In this document: positions 24,151 to 32,505 of the stretch, piece after piece
Numbering within the stretch: position 1 is the stretch's first letter
How the letters are laid out: each line of letters begins with the position of its first letter
Origin: Austwickia sp.
GTDB taxonomy: Bacteria; Actinomycetota; Actinomycetes; Actinomycetales; Dermatophilaceae
Assembly (NCBI GenBank): GCA_016699675.1
Contig: CP064985.1
Span: 62,001-126,000 of the forward strand
Length of the DNA stretch: 64,000 nt
Reading direction: 5' to 3'
Position numbers and translations under genes: made by a program
The notes under the pieces: model-generated
What the model was told of the DNA's origin: nothing
What the model saw: the letters and a program-made list of their open reading frames with translations, nothing else
The model's database searches: none

Positions 24151-27100
24151 TCAGCCCTGGTCGCCCTCGTAGCGACCCGAGTCGGAACCGGCCTGCGAGA
24201 CATCCTGCGCTGTCTCCTCGTCCAGACGCGGCGGCGGTCCCGCGGGGGCGCTGACGCGGCCGCGGCGCCGCCGAGACCGGGACGCGGTGGCCGGCGCCGG
24301 GCTGGGCGGCCCGAGCGGTACGTCGTCCGCGGGCGGCCACCCCAGACCGGTCGGGCTGCCCGCGACGAGGTGCTCCTCGCCGTCCTGCGGCCACCCCATG
24401 CGAGCGGATTCGGTAGCGACACCGGCGGCATCGTCGCCGGCGGGCACCGGCGCGGGCGCGAGCGCCGCGTCAGCTGCTTCGGGCGCGTCGGCTGCGGGCG
24501 CGTCGTCGGCGCCTGCATCAACACCGGCCTCGACCTCAGCGTCGACGGGCGCGGGCTTGCGGTCATGGTGCAGGGCGGCGTACGCCGCCGCGGCGATCTG
24601 GGCGGGCGTGGGTCCACCCTTGGCCGGCTCGGCGGCGCCAGGTCCCGACGACGCCGAACCGCCGACCGGCTCACCAGAGCCGCCCGACGGGCCCGACCCC
24701 GACGACGTCCCCCCGGAGGAGGTGCCGTTGCCGCGGCCCCGGCGGCGCCGGCCGTTCCCCTGCTCCGGGGCGGGCGCGGCGGGACGGTCGACCGGGGTGG
24801 TCGAGACGATGATGCCCCGGCCGGCGCAGTGCTCGCACGGCTCGGAGAAGACCTCGATGAGCCCGGCGCCCACCCGCTTGCGCGTCATCTGCACGAGGCC
24901 GAGGGAGGTGACCTCGGCGACCTGGTGCTTGGTCCGGTCCCGGCCCAGGCACTCCAGAAGCCGCCGGACGACGAGGTCGCGGTTGGATTCCAGCACCATG
25001 TCGATGAAGTCGATGACGATGATGCCGCCGATGTCGCGCAGCCGAAGCTGCCGCACGATCTCCTCGGCCGCCTCGATGTTGTTCTTGGTGACGGTCTCCT
25101 CGAGGTTGCCCCCGGCGCCCACGAACTTGCCCGTGTTGACGTCGATGACCGTCATGGCCTCGGTGCGATCGATGACCAGCGAACCGCCGGACGGCAACCA
25201 CACCTTGCGGTCCATGGCCTTGGCGAGCTGCTCGTCGATGCGGTACTCCGCGAACGCGTCCCCCGTGCCGGTCCAGCGGGTCAGCTTGGGGGCGAGGTCC
25301 GGGGCCACCGAGGCGATGTAGTCGTTGACCGTCGCCCAGGCCTCGTCTCCGGCGACGACCATCGAGGCGAAGTCCTCGTTGAACACGTCCCGGATGACCC
25401 GAACGGTCAGGTCCACCTCGCCGTGCAGCAGCGCGGGGGCGTTGCCGTTCTTTGCCTTGCGGCCGATGTTCTCCCAGATCTTGGCCAGCCGCTCGACGTC
25501 CGCCCGCAGCTCGGCCTCGGAGGCGCCCTCGGCCGCCGTACGGACGATCACACCCGCGTCCGGCGGCACGACCTCCTTGAGGATCTTCTTCAGCCGGGCG
25601 CGCTCGACGTCGGGCAGCTTGCGGCTGATCCCCGTCATCCGGCCCTCGGGCACGTAGACGAGGTAGCGACCCGGCAGGCTCACCTGGCTGGTCAGGCGCG
25701 CGCCCTTGTGACCGATCGGGTCCTTGGTGACCTGCACGAGGACGCCCTGGCCGGAGCTCAGCGCGTTCTCGATGCGGCGCGCCTTGTGCGCCTCCAGCCC
25801 GGCGGCGTCCCAGTTGACCTCGCCGGCGTAGAGCACCGCGTTGCGGCCCTTGCCGATGTCGACGAACGCCGCCTCCATGCTGGGCAGCACGTTCTGGACG
25901 CGGCCGAGGTAGACGTTGCCCGCCATCGAACCGGACTGCGCCGAGTCGGCCTTGCTCACGTAGTGCTCCACGAGCACGCCGTCCTCGAGCACCCCGATCT
26001 GGGTGCGCTCGCCGTCCTGGCGGACGACCATGACCCGCTCGACGCTCTCGCGCCGGGCGAGGAACTCGGCCTCGGTGATGATCGTGCGGCGGCGACCGGC
26101 CTCGCGACCCTCGCGGCGGCGCTGCTTCTTCGCCTCCAGCCGGGTGCTGCCCTTGATGCCGGTGGCCTCGTCGCGCTCGCGCCGGGGCTCCCGCACGCGG
26201 GTGACGGTGCCGGGCGGGTCCTGCTCCTCGCCGGCCGAGCCGCTGCGGCGGCGGCGCCGCGTCCGACGCCGGCCGCTGGGCGCGGCGTCATCGTCGCCCG
26301 TGTCAGATCGATCGCGGTCGTCCGCGGGCTCCTGGCCCGCGTCCCCGTCGTCGGCGGCGTCGCCGTCGGTGCCGGGCTCGGTGTCGTCGCCCGAGCCGGT
26401 ACGGCGCCGCCCCTTGCCGCCCCGGCGGCGTCGGCGGCGACCGCCCTCGGCGTCGGAGTCGCCGTCCTGACCGGGGGTGTCCTCGGCGACGTCCATCTCC
26501 TGAGCGGCCTCGTCGTCGGCCTGCGGCGCGCGGGCGGACGCGGCGCCGCGGGTGGCGCGGGTGCGGCGGGTCGGGCGGGCCGGCGCCTCCGCGGCGTCCT
26601 CGGTCGATGCGGACGTCTCCTCGGCGTCCGTCTCGGCGGCGGCAGGCTCGGGGGCTGCCTGCTGGGGCGCGGTCGCGCGCCGACGCCGGGGGGTCGGGAC
26701 GGCCGCTGGGTCAGGCGCCTGGAACAGTAGCCCGAACGTGTTCAGGGCGGCGGGCTGCTCGCCGGCTGCCTCGGCCTCGGCGGCGGCGGCGAGCGCGGCG
26801 CCCTCGGCGAGCAAGGCCTCGGCGTCCTCGTCGGTCAGTGCCGCGATGGCGAGGTCGGAGACCGGGGCCTCCTGGACATCTGAGGCGCCAGGCCCCGCGG
26901 ACGCGGCGGGATCAGAGGCGGACGTGGCGGGGGCGGACGCGGGGGCGGCGGCCCGCTTCCGCACGGCGCGCTTGCGCGGTGCCGGGGTCGTCTCGGCGGT
27001 CGCCGCGGGCTCGGCGTTCGGCGAAGCGGCGGCGGCATCAGGCTCGGCGGCAGGAGCGGGCGCCGCGGCCTTCTTGCGGGTGGCGCGCTTGCGCGGCGCG

Positions 27101-27378
27101 GGCGCCGCGGGGGCGTCCGGCCCGGCGGCAGCGGTCGCCGACTGGTCGGATTCGGTCGCCTCGGCCGGTCCGGCCGGTGCTGCTGCCGCGGCCGGGGCTG
27201 GTGCCGGGCTCGCCGCCGGCGCGGCGACCCGCCGGGTGGCGCGTTTGCGCGCCGGGGTCCGGGTGGCTGCCGGGGCGCCGGCGGCCTCTGCGGCGGGCGG
27301 GGCGTCGACCCCGGTGTCGGCCGGGGTATCGGCCGGAGTGTTCTCCTGACCCGGGGGGTTGTCTTGTTCGGAGGCCAT
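24151..27378 (-). CDS. rne: Ribonuclease E/G
   Basis: Endoribonuclease for mRNA decay and rRNA processing. In 1075 residues a conserved core lies between two long disordered arms, the usual actinobacterial form. The N-terminal arm is Ala/Pro/Glu-rich with repeated APRKRATRK-like basic clusters, possibly RNA-binding. The core has the S1 domain, the catalytic region with DVNTGKFVG and IVIDFIDMVLESNRDLV, and the zinc-link CEHCAGRG. The ATG at 27378 (MASEQDNPPG) is preferred over one 18 codons upstream because it has AAGGA upstream and the longer start lacks conservation. Confidence 0.95.
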   Translation of the reverse strand: MASEQDNPPGQENTPADTPADTGVDAPPAAEAAGAPAATRTPARKRATRRVAAPAASPAPAPAAAAAPAGPAEATESDQSATAAAGPDAPAAPAPRKRATRKKAAAPAPAAEPDAAAASPNAEPAATAETTPAPRKRAVRKRAAAPASAPATSASDPAASAGPGASDVQEAPVSDLAIAALTDEDAEALLAEGAALAAAAEAEAAGEQPAALNTFGLLFQAPDPAAVPTPRRRRATAPQQAAPEPAAAETDAEETSASTEDAAEAPARPTRRTRATRGAASARAPQADDEAAQEMDVAEDTPGQDGDSDAEGGRRRRRRGGKGRRRTGSGDDTEPGTDGDAADDGDAGQEPADDRDRSDTGDDDAAPSGRRRTRRRRRSGSAGEEQDPPGTVTRVREPRRERDEATGIKGSTRLEAKKQRRREGREAGRRRTIITEAEFLARRESVERVMVVRQDGERTQIGVLEDGVLVEHYVSKADSAQSGSMAGNVYLGRVQNVLPSMEAAFVDIGKGRNAVLYAGEVNWDAAGLEAHKARRIENALSSGQGVLVQVTKDPIGHKGARLTSQVSLPGRYLVYVPEGRMTGISRKLPDVERARLKKILKEVVPPDAGVIVRTAAEGASEAELRADVERLAKIWENIGRKAKNGNAPALLHGEVDLTVRVIRDVFNEDFASMVVAGDEAWATVNDYIASVAPDLAPKLTRWTGTGDAFAEYRIDEQLAKAMDRKVWLPSGGSLVIDRTEAMTVIDVNTGKFVGAGGNLEETVTKNNIEAAEEIVRQLRLRDIGGIIVIDFIDMVLESNRDLVVRRLLECLGRDRTKHQVAEVTSLGLVQMTRKRVGAGLIEVFSEPCEHCAGRGIIVSTTPVDRPAAPAPEQGNGRRRRGRGNGTSSGGTSSGSGPSGGSGEPVGGSASSGPGAAEPAKGGPTPAQIAAAAYAALHHDRKPAPVDAEVEAGVDAGADDAPAADAPEAADAALAPAPVPAGDDAAGVATESARMGWPQDGEEHLVAGSPTGLGWPPADDVPLGPPSPAPATASRSRRRRGRVSAPAGPPPRLDEETAQDVSQAGSDSGRYEGDQG

Positions 27379-27551
27379 GGGTGGCGTCCTTCCCACACCA
27401 TCGCGGCGGCGGCCACACCCGGGGATCCGCACCGCCGCACGGTGTGCAGTCGCTGCTCGTCACCGACGCAGGTCGCGTCGAGTACGGAAGTCGTGTCATT
27501 GCGTCCCGCAAGGCTCGCGCACGCGCGGCACCGTGCCGGACGCCGGTGACG

Positions 27552-28292
27552 TCACTCCAGAGCGGCCAACGGATCGGCCACCCCCGCGCCGGTCAACGGC
27601 CCCTGCGCGAGCCTGGTCACCTTGGGGGGCGCCAGGAGCGTCAGCTGGGCGTACGACCGCAACGCGGTGAGGACATCATCGGGGCGTACGGCGGGTGTGG
27701 TGTGCCGCACGACCACTCGCAGTATCGCACACGCCGCATCGGCCGTGCTCACGACGTCCAGCGCGGCGACCGCGGCGCGCACGTCGAGGGTCTTCTCGCC
27801 CGTCTTCGTCATGCGCTGGACCTCCGCCGTGTCGAGCCCGAGGAACTCGGCCCGCACCGCCCGCGCCGCCGCGTCGCTCACCCCGGGCAGCTCGACGCGC
27901 CATTCGCTGGCCTGCAGCAGGTCCGCCAGCGATGCGGCGGGCGACGGCCCGCAGTCGCGCATCTCCAGGATGTCGAGCCCGTCCGGCAGCGCGTCGTCCA
28001 GCGCACGACGTACGGCTTCGGGGTCGACGCGCTCGACCAGCGCGATCTCGACGTACTCCGCCTCGCTCGCCGTCCCCGTCGGCGCGGCGTTGGCGTACGA
28101 GATCCGCGGGTGCGGGTGAAACCCGGAGGAAAACGCCATCGGCACGGCGGCGCGCCGCAGCGCCCGCTCCAGGGCACGCTGGAAGTCGCGCGTGCTGGAG
28201 AACCGCAGCCGGCCCCGCTTGGCGTACCGCAACCGCAGCCGCTGCACGGGCGGGGCCGCGGGGGGACCGGGGGGGACGCGCTGACGGGCCAT
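27552..28292 (-). CDS. DUF2344 / TIGR03936 family protein
   Basis: Function unknown. In most genomes this family is encoded right after, or fused to, a B12-binding radical SAM protein (TIGR03960), which here is 4.2 kb away at 32502-34457. The 246-residue product begins with a Pro-rich stretch, then LRLRYAKRGRLRFSSTRDF and SSGFHPHPRISYANA, the family signatures. A -10 box TACCCT lies eight bases before the ATG, so it now has its own promoter. It precedes rne by 173 bases. Confidence 0.88.
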   Translation of the reverse strand: MARQRVPPGPPAAPPVQRLRLRYAKRGRLRFSSTRDFQRALERALRRAAVPMAFSSGFHPHPRISYANAAPTGTASEAEYVEIALVERVDPEAVRRALDDALPDGLDILEMRDCGPSPAASLADLLQASEWRVELPGVSDAAARAVRAEFLGLDTAEVQRMTKTGEKTLDVRAAVAALDVVSTADAACAILRVVVRHTTPAVRPDDVLTALRSYAQLTLLAPPKVTRLAQGPLTGAGVADPLAALE

Positions 28293-28300
28293 GGGACGAC

Positions 28301-28306
28301 AGGGTA
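28301..28306 (-). promoter_or_regulatory. -10 box near start at 28292
   Basis: TACCCT on the minus strand, eight bases before the ATG of the DUF2344 gene. A 12-bp palindrome CGACCCGGGTCG at 28350-28361 lies in the same divergent region. Confidence 0.4.
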
Positions 28307-28424
28307 CGGCGTCCGGCGCGCGCCACGACGCGGCCTACAGCAAGGCCTACGACCCGGGTCGCAGGCGCGGGCTCGGACCGTGGCCCGATGCGGCCGTACG
28401 CCGGTGCCGGCGACCCTGGCGCAC

Positions 28425-29135
28425 ATGGACACACTGGTAGGGCAGGCAGTCAAGGACACCCTGGTGGGGCGGGACCTGGTCGTGTGGTACTCGCCGCGCG
28501 ACCCCGAGGCGGCGCTGCGCGGCGTCGACGTGACCATCCGACGGGGTGAACAGCTCGCGATCATGGGGCCGTCCGGCTCGGGCAAGACGACGTTGCTGCA
28601 CGTGCTGGCGGGGATCGTCCGCCCGACGCGGGGGTCCGTCTGGTGGGCGGGCCAGGACCTGGCCCGGCTCGGGGACGGGCGTCGGACGACGTTGCGGCGC
28701 ACCGACTTCGGGTTCGTCTTCCAGTCGGGTCACCTGCTCCCCGAGCTGCCTGCGGTGGAGAACGCCGCGCTGCCGCTGCTGGTGGGCGGCGTGCGGCGCG
28801 CGCAGGCGATCGACGCGGCGAGCCGGCTGTTCGGGCCGCTGGGCCTGCACGGCCTGGAGGGGAGGCGACCCGGCGAGCTGTCGGGCGGGCAGGCCCAACG
28901 GGTGGCCATCGCCCGGGCCCTCGTGACCAACCCCGCGGTCGTCTTCGCCGATGAGCCGACCGGCGCGCTCGACTCGGACACCGGCACCGCCATGATGCGG
29001 CTGCTCACCGACGCGACCGCGGCGGCCGGGGCGGCGCTGGTCGTGGTCACGCACGACGAGGCGGTCGCCGGGTGGTGCCCCCGGGTGATCCGGCTGCGCG
29101 ACGGCCGGGTCGTCGCGGACGGTCCGCGTCGATGA
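28425..29135 (+). CDS. ABC transporter ATP-binding protein (MacB/LolD type)
   Basis: ATPase of an exporter or lipid/peptide-removing ABC system. It is 236 residues with Walker A GPSGSGKTT, Q-loop FVFQSGHLLPELPAVEN, signature LSGGQAQRVAIARAL, Walker B VVFADEPTGALDS and H-loop VVTHDEAV. The PELPAVENAALPL stretch is typical of the LolD/MacB group that works with FtsX-like permeases. The stop overlaps the permease start (ATGA). The frame is open for 600 codons upstream, but that is the opposite strand of rne and the DUF2344 gene. Confidence 0.92.
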   Translation: MDTLVGQAVKDTLVGRDLVVWYSPRDPEAALRGVDVTIRRGEQLAIMGPSGSGKTTLLHVLAGIVRPTRGSVWWAGQDLARLGDGRRTTLRRTDFGFVFQSGHLLPELPAVENAALPLLVGGVRRAQAIDAASRLFGPLGLHGLEGRRPGELSGGQAQRVAIARALVTNPAVVFADEPTGALDSDTGTAMMRLLTDATAAAGAALVVVTHDEAVAGWCPRVIRLRDGRVVADGPRR

Positions 29136-30460
29136 GGGTGGGCACGACCCGCGCGGCGCTGCGCTTGTGGTGGCGGCTGCGTCGGGCGGGTACGCCGGGC
29201 GACGGGTCGGCCGTTCGGGGCGTGGAGGCGCTGGCCGTGACGGCGTACGCGGTCGCCACCGCCGCCCTCCTCGTCACCCTCGGGGGGTTGCACGCGTTCT
29301 GGATCCGACACCTGGCCGCGCCCACCGCGGACTCCTCGGCGTACGTCGCCCTCGCGGCCACGGCGACCGCGCTGCTCGTGGTGCCCATCCTCACCCTCGG
29401 CGGGGTGGCGGCCCGGCTGACGCTGGGTCGACGCGATGCCCGGCTCGCGGCGCTGCGGCTGGCCGGCGCCACGTCGGGCCAGGTCGGCGTCATGGCACTC
29501 GCGGACGCGGCGGCGCAGGCGGCGCTGGGGGCGGTGCTCGGCGTGGGCGGCTACGCGCTGGCGATCCCGGGCCTGGCCCTCGTGAGCTTCCAGGGCCGCC
29601 GCCTCGCGGCCGCCGAGCTGTGGCTCGGCGCGGCGCCGCTGCTCGGCGCGTGTTTCTCGGTGGTGGCCCTCGCCGTCGCCTCCGGCCTGATCAGCATGGC
29701 GGGGGTCGTGGTGGGGCCGCTCGGGGTGGGCCGCCGGACCACGCCCGGGCGGCTGCGCCTGTGGCGGCTCGCGCTCGCGGGCGGGTTGCTGGCGCTGTGG
29801 CTCTTCGGCACCCAGCTGCTGGGCCGGGCGGGCCTCGGCGTGCTGTTGGCGGTGCTGGCGGGCGTCGTCGCTGGCGTGAACCTCGTGGGGCCGCTGTTCG
29901 TCCAGCTCGCCGGGCGCGGGTACGCCCGGGTGGCCAGGTCGGCCGCCGGGCTCGTCGCGGCGCGGCGCATCGTCGACGACCCGCGTGCGACGTGGCGGGC
30001 GGTGAGCGTTCTCGGCCTCGCGATCTGCGTGGCGGCGCTGTCGTCGTTTGCCGATGCGGCGCCAGCCGGCGACCCCGGCGAGATCCAGTTCGCCGCCGAC
30101 CTCGGCACGGGTGCGCTCGTCGCCCTGGTCATCCTGCTGGCCGTGGGCGTCACCTCGACCGGCGTGGGGCAGGCGGCCCGCGTCGTCGACCAGCGGGAGA
30201 CCTACCGGGCGTTGGCGCTCGCCGGCACCCCCCTCGGGGTCCTGCACCGGGCGCGCTTGCTGGAGCTAGCGGTCCCCCTCGTCGTCACGGTCGCCCTCGG
30301 GGCCACGCTGCCGATCCTCATCCTGGTGCCCATGGCGACGCTGCTGGGTCCGTGGGTGGTGGTCCGCGCGGCGCTGGCCATCGCGGTGTCGGTCCTGGCG
30401 CTCGCCGGGTCGGTGCAGCTCTCCCGGGGGCTGGTGAACCGGTACGCCGCGTCGGCCTGA
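29132..30460 (+). CDS. FtsX-like ABC transporter permease
   Basis: 442-residue membrane protein with about eight to ten hydrophobic segments in two halves. The regions RLTLGRRDARLAALRLAGATS and VVDQRETYRALALAGTP are the coupling segments of FtsX/MacB-like permeases. No large extracellular domain is seen, unlike MacB itself. It is coupled to the ATPase gene by a four-base overlap and followed after seven bases by the RCC1-repeat gene. The cargo is unknown; peptide-antibiotic resistance or signalling roles are common in this group. Confidence 0.85.
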   Translation: MRVGTTRAALRLWWRLRRAGTPGDGSAVRGVEALAVTAYAVATAALLVTLGGLHAFWIRHLAAPTADSSAYVALAATATALLVVPILTLGGVAARLTLGRRDARLAALRLAGATSGQVGVMALADAAAQAALGAVLGVGGYALAIPGLALVSFQGRRLAAAELWLGAAPLLGACFSVVALAVASGLISMAGVVVGPLGVGRRTTPGRLRLWRLALAGGLLALWLFGTQLLGRAGLGVLLAVLAGVVAGVNLVGPLFVQLAGRGYARVARSAAGLVAARRIVDDPRATWRAVSVLGLAICVAALSSFADAAPAGDPGEIQFAADLGTGALVALVILLAVGVTSTGVGQAARVVDQRETYRALALAGTPLGVLHRARLLELAVPLVVTVALGATLPILILVPMATLLGPWVVVRAALAIAVSVLALAGSVQLSRGLVNRYAASA

Positions 30461-30467
30461 GGGCACG

Positions 30468-31391
30468 GTGGGCCATGATCGGAGGGTGCGCCGTCAGACC
30501 TTGGCCGCCGGGCGGCGGCACACGGTGGGGATCCGGGCCGACGGGATGGTGCTCGCCTGCGGCGCCGGGCCCCGCGGGTCCGGCGGGTCCGGCGAGCCCG
30601 GCGGGTCTGGCGCATCCACCCGGTCACGCCGGTCCGGCGGCGAGTGCGACGTGGGCGGCTGGACGGGGGTAGTGGCCGTCGCCGCCGGCAACGTCCACGC
30701 GGCCGCGAACACGGGGCGCTCGCATACGGTCGGCCTTCGCGCCGACGGGACGGTCCTGGCCACCGGCTGGAACGGTGCCGGGCAGTGCGACGTACGGTCC
30801 TGGGGCGACGTCGTCGGCGTTGCCGCGGGGTGGCGGCGTACGCTCGCCGTGCTGCGCGACGGCCGCGTCCGCGCGGCCGGGCGGGCCGACGAGGGCGCGT
30901 GCGACGTCGACTCGTGGCGCGAGATCGTCGCCGTCGCCTGCGGCGACTGGCACTCCCTGGGGTTGCGGGCCGACGGTACGGCGGTGGCCGCCGGCCTCAC
31001 CCGCCGCGGCCAGGGCGACGTCGCGGGGTGGGCCGGACTGGTGCAGGTGGCGGCCGGCTCGTTGCACTCGGTCGGAGTGACGAGCGACGGCCGCGTCGTC
31101 GCCGCGGGCGCCGCCGGGGCCTGCGCGGTCGCGGACTGGCGCGAGGTGACGGCGGTAGCGGCCGGGAGTCACCACACCGTCGCGGTGACGGCGTCTGGGC
31201 GCGTCCTGGCCACCGGCGACAACAGCCACGGCCAATGCGACGTGGCCGGGTGGGCGGGGATCGTGGCGGTGGCCGCGGGCGCCGCCCACACGGTCGGGCT
31301 TCGGGCGGACGGCACCGCCCTCGCTACGGGACTCAACGACGCCGGTCAGTGCGACGTGCCCTACTGGTCCGGCCTGCGGTTGGGCGGTTAG
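30468..31391 (+). CDS. RCC1-repeat beta-propeller protein
   Basis: 307 residues made almost entirely of about seven RCC1-like repeats of 36-40 residues, each of the form HTVGLRADGTVLATG, then GQCDV, a W and VVAVAAG. The last repeat lacks its final strand, which the N-terminal LAAGRRH could supply to close a seven-bladed propeller. The first blade has a 26-residue Gly/Ser-rich insert. No signal peptide or membrane segment is visible, so it should be cytoplasmic. It begins seven bases after the permease stop and is probably co-transcribed. The GTG at 30468 is used; a GTG at 30486 is possible. Its role is unknown. Confidence 0.85.
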   Translation: MGHDRRVRRQTLAAGRRHTVGIRADGMVLACGAGPRGSGGSGEPGGSGASTRSRRSGGECDVGGWTGVVAVAAGNVHAAANTGRSHTVGLRADGTVLATGWNGAGQCDVRSWGDVVGVAAGWRRTLAVLRDGRVRAAGRADEGACDVDSWREIVAVACGDWHSLGLRADGTAVAAGLTRRGQGDVAGWAGLVQVAAGSLHSVGVTSDGRVVAAGAAGACAVADWREVTAVAAGSHHTVAVTASGRVLATGDNSHGQCDVAGWAGIVAVAAGAAHTVGLRADGTALATGLNDAGQCDVPYWSGLRLGG

Positions 31392-31948
31392 GCCGTTGGG
31401 CGATGGGGCGTGTCGCTCCGGCAGCATGTCCCCCGGGGCAGGTCAGCCGGCATCCGACCGGTATTCGCTGGTCTGGCCGCGGGCGTCAGCCGAAAGATGC
31501 CGAGCCGGATGTCGGTCGGCGCCTCCGCCGCGTCACGCGTCAGGGGCGCGTCAGGCGCAGCGTGTGCGAGCGACGGCGCCGGGTCGGCGAATCCCCAGCG
31601 CGCGTAGAACGCGTCCATGTCCGGCACGCAGGTCAGGTCCCATTTCCCCACCGCGCGCAGCGCGGGGTGCGCGAGCGCAGCCTCCACGACCGTGGCGCCC
31701 AGGCCGGTGCCGCGCAGCTCGGGCCGCACCGTCACATCCCCCAGCCAGGCGAAGAGCGCCCCGTCGCTCAGCATCCGAGCGAAGCCGACCAGCCGATCCG
31801 ATTCGTCGCAAACCACCACGACATAGCTGGCCGCGAGCGCTCGCTCCGCCTGCTCGCGGGTCCGGCCGGCGCACCACCACTGCGCGAAGTAGAACGCGAA
31901 GAGCTGCTCCCGGTGGGCCTGCGACAACTCGTAATGGATCGTCCTCAC
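31388..31948 (-). CDS. GNAT family N-acetyltransferase (second of a pair)
   Basis: 186-residue GNAT protein with YVVVVCDESDRLVGFARML, the acetyl-CoA motif RPELRGTGLGATVVEAAL and the end MDAFYARWGF. The substrate is unknown. The GTG at 31948 overlaps the stop of the preceding GNAT gene (GTGA). The 3' end overlaps the convergent RCC1 gene by four bases. The last 35 residues are Pro/Thr/Arg-rich and not part of the fold. Confidence 0.85.
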   Translation of the reverse strand: MRTIHYELSQAHREQLFAFYFAQWWCAGRTREQAERALAASYVVVVCDESDRLVGFARMLSDGALFAWLGDVTVRPELRGTGLGATVVEAALAHPALRAVGKWDLTCVPDMDAFYARWGFADPAPSLAHAAPDAPLTRDAAEAPTDIRLGIFRLTPAARPANTGRMPADLPRGTCCRSDTPHRPTA

Positions 31949-32505
31949 CGCAGGTCGAGGCGCATCAGGTCGTCCGCCGGACGGAACCCCAACCCGGCAT
32001 ACAGGTCCTTGGAGATCTCGCTGGGGTTCAGCACCAGCCGCACCAAGCGCTCCTCCCGCGACCACGCCAGCAACGCCGCCATCAGCGCCCGGGCGATCCC
32101 CAACCGTCGATAGCTCGGGTCGGTCCAGACGTTGGCCACGTAGCCCCACCGCGCCGTCGGCCGCCCCCGGTGCGGCAGCCGCTCGAAGACCTCCAGGCTC
32201 GTCATCCCCACCGCCTGACGCCCTCCGCCGATCGGGGCGAACCCGCTCATCGGGGCGACGTCGGCCAGCCAGATCCGGCGTACGTCGCGGTGCCGCGCCA
32301 GGAAGTCCGCGACGCGCTCCTCGTACGTCGGGTCGGCGCCGTACCCCAGGTACTCCGACCACTGCCCCCGCAGCCGGGCGATGTCCGCGACATCGCCCAG
32401 ATTCAGCAGGTCGGCCGCCCGCACCCGAACCCCGCCGGCCGTCTTGCGGGGCGAGGCCTGGGGATACCCGCCCCGCGGATCCGCCCAGTCGTCCGGCGCG
32501 CTCAC
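31945..32505 (-). CDS. GNAT family N-acetyltransferase (first of a pair)
   Basis: 186 residues with VRVRAADLLNLGDVADIARL at the start of the domain, the cofactor loop DPSYRRLGIARALMAALL and SKDLYAGLGFRP at the end. It is from a different subgroup than its neighbour, so this is not a recent duplication. The GTG at 32505 overlaps the radical SAM gene stop (GTGA); the frame is open upstream, but there it is the antisense of that gene. Both GNAT genes are therefore distal genes of the radical SAM transcript. Confidence 0.83.
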   Translation of the reverse strand: MSAPDDWADPRGGYPQASPRKTAGGVRVRAADLLNLGDVADIARLRGQWSEYLGYGADPTYEERVADFLARHRDVRRIWLADVAPMSGFAPIGGGRQAVGMTSLEVFERLPHRGRPTARWGYVANVWTDPSYRRLGIARALMAALLAWSREERLVRLVLNPSEISKDLYAGLGFRPADDLMRLDLR

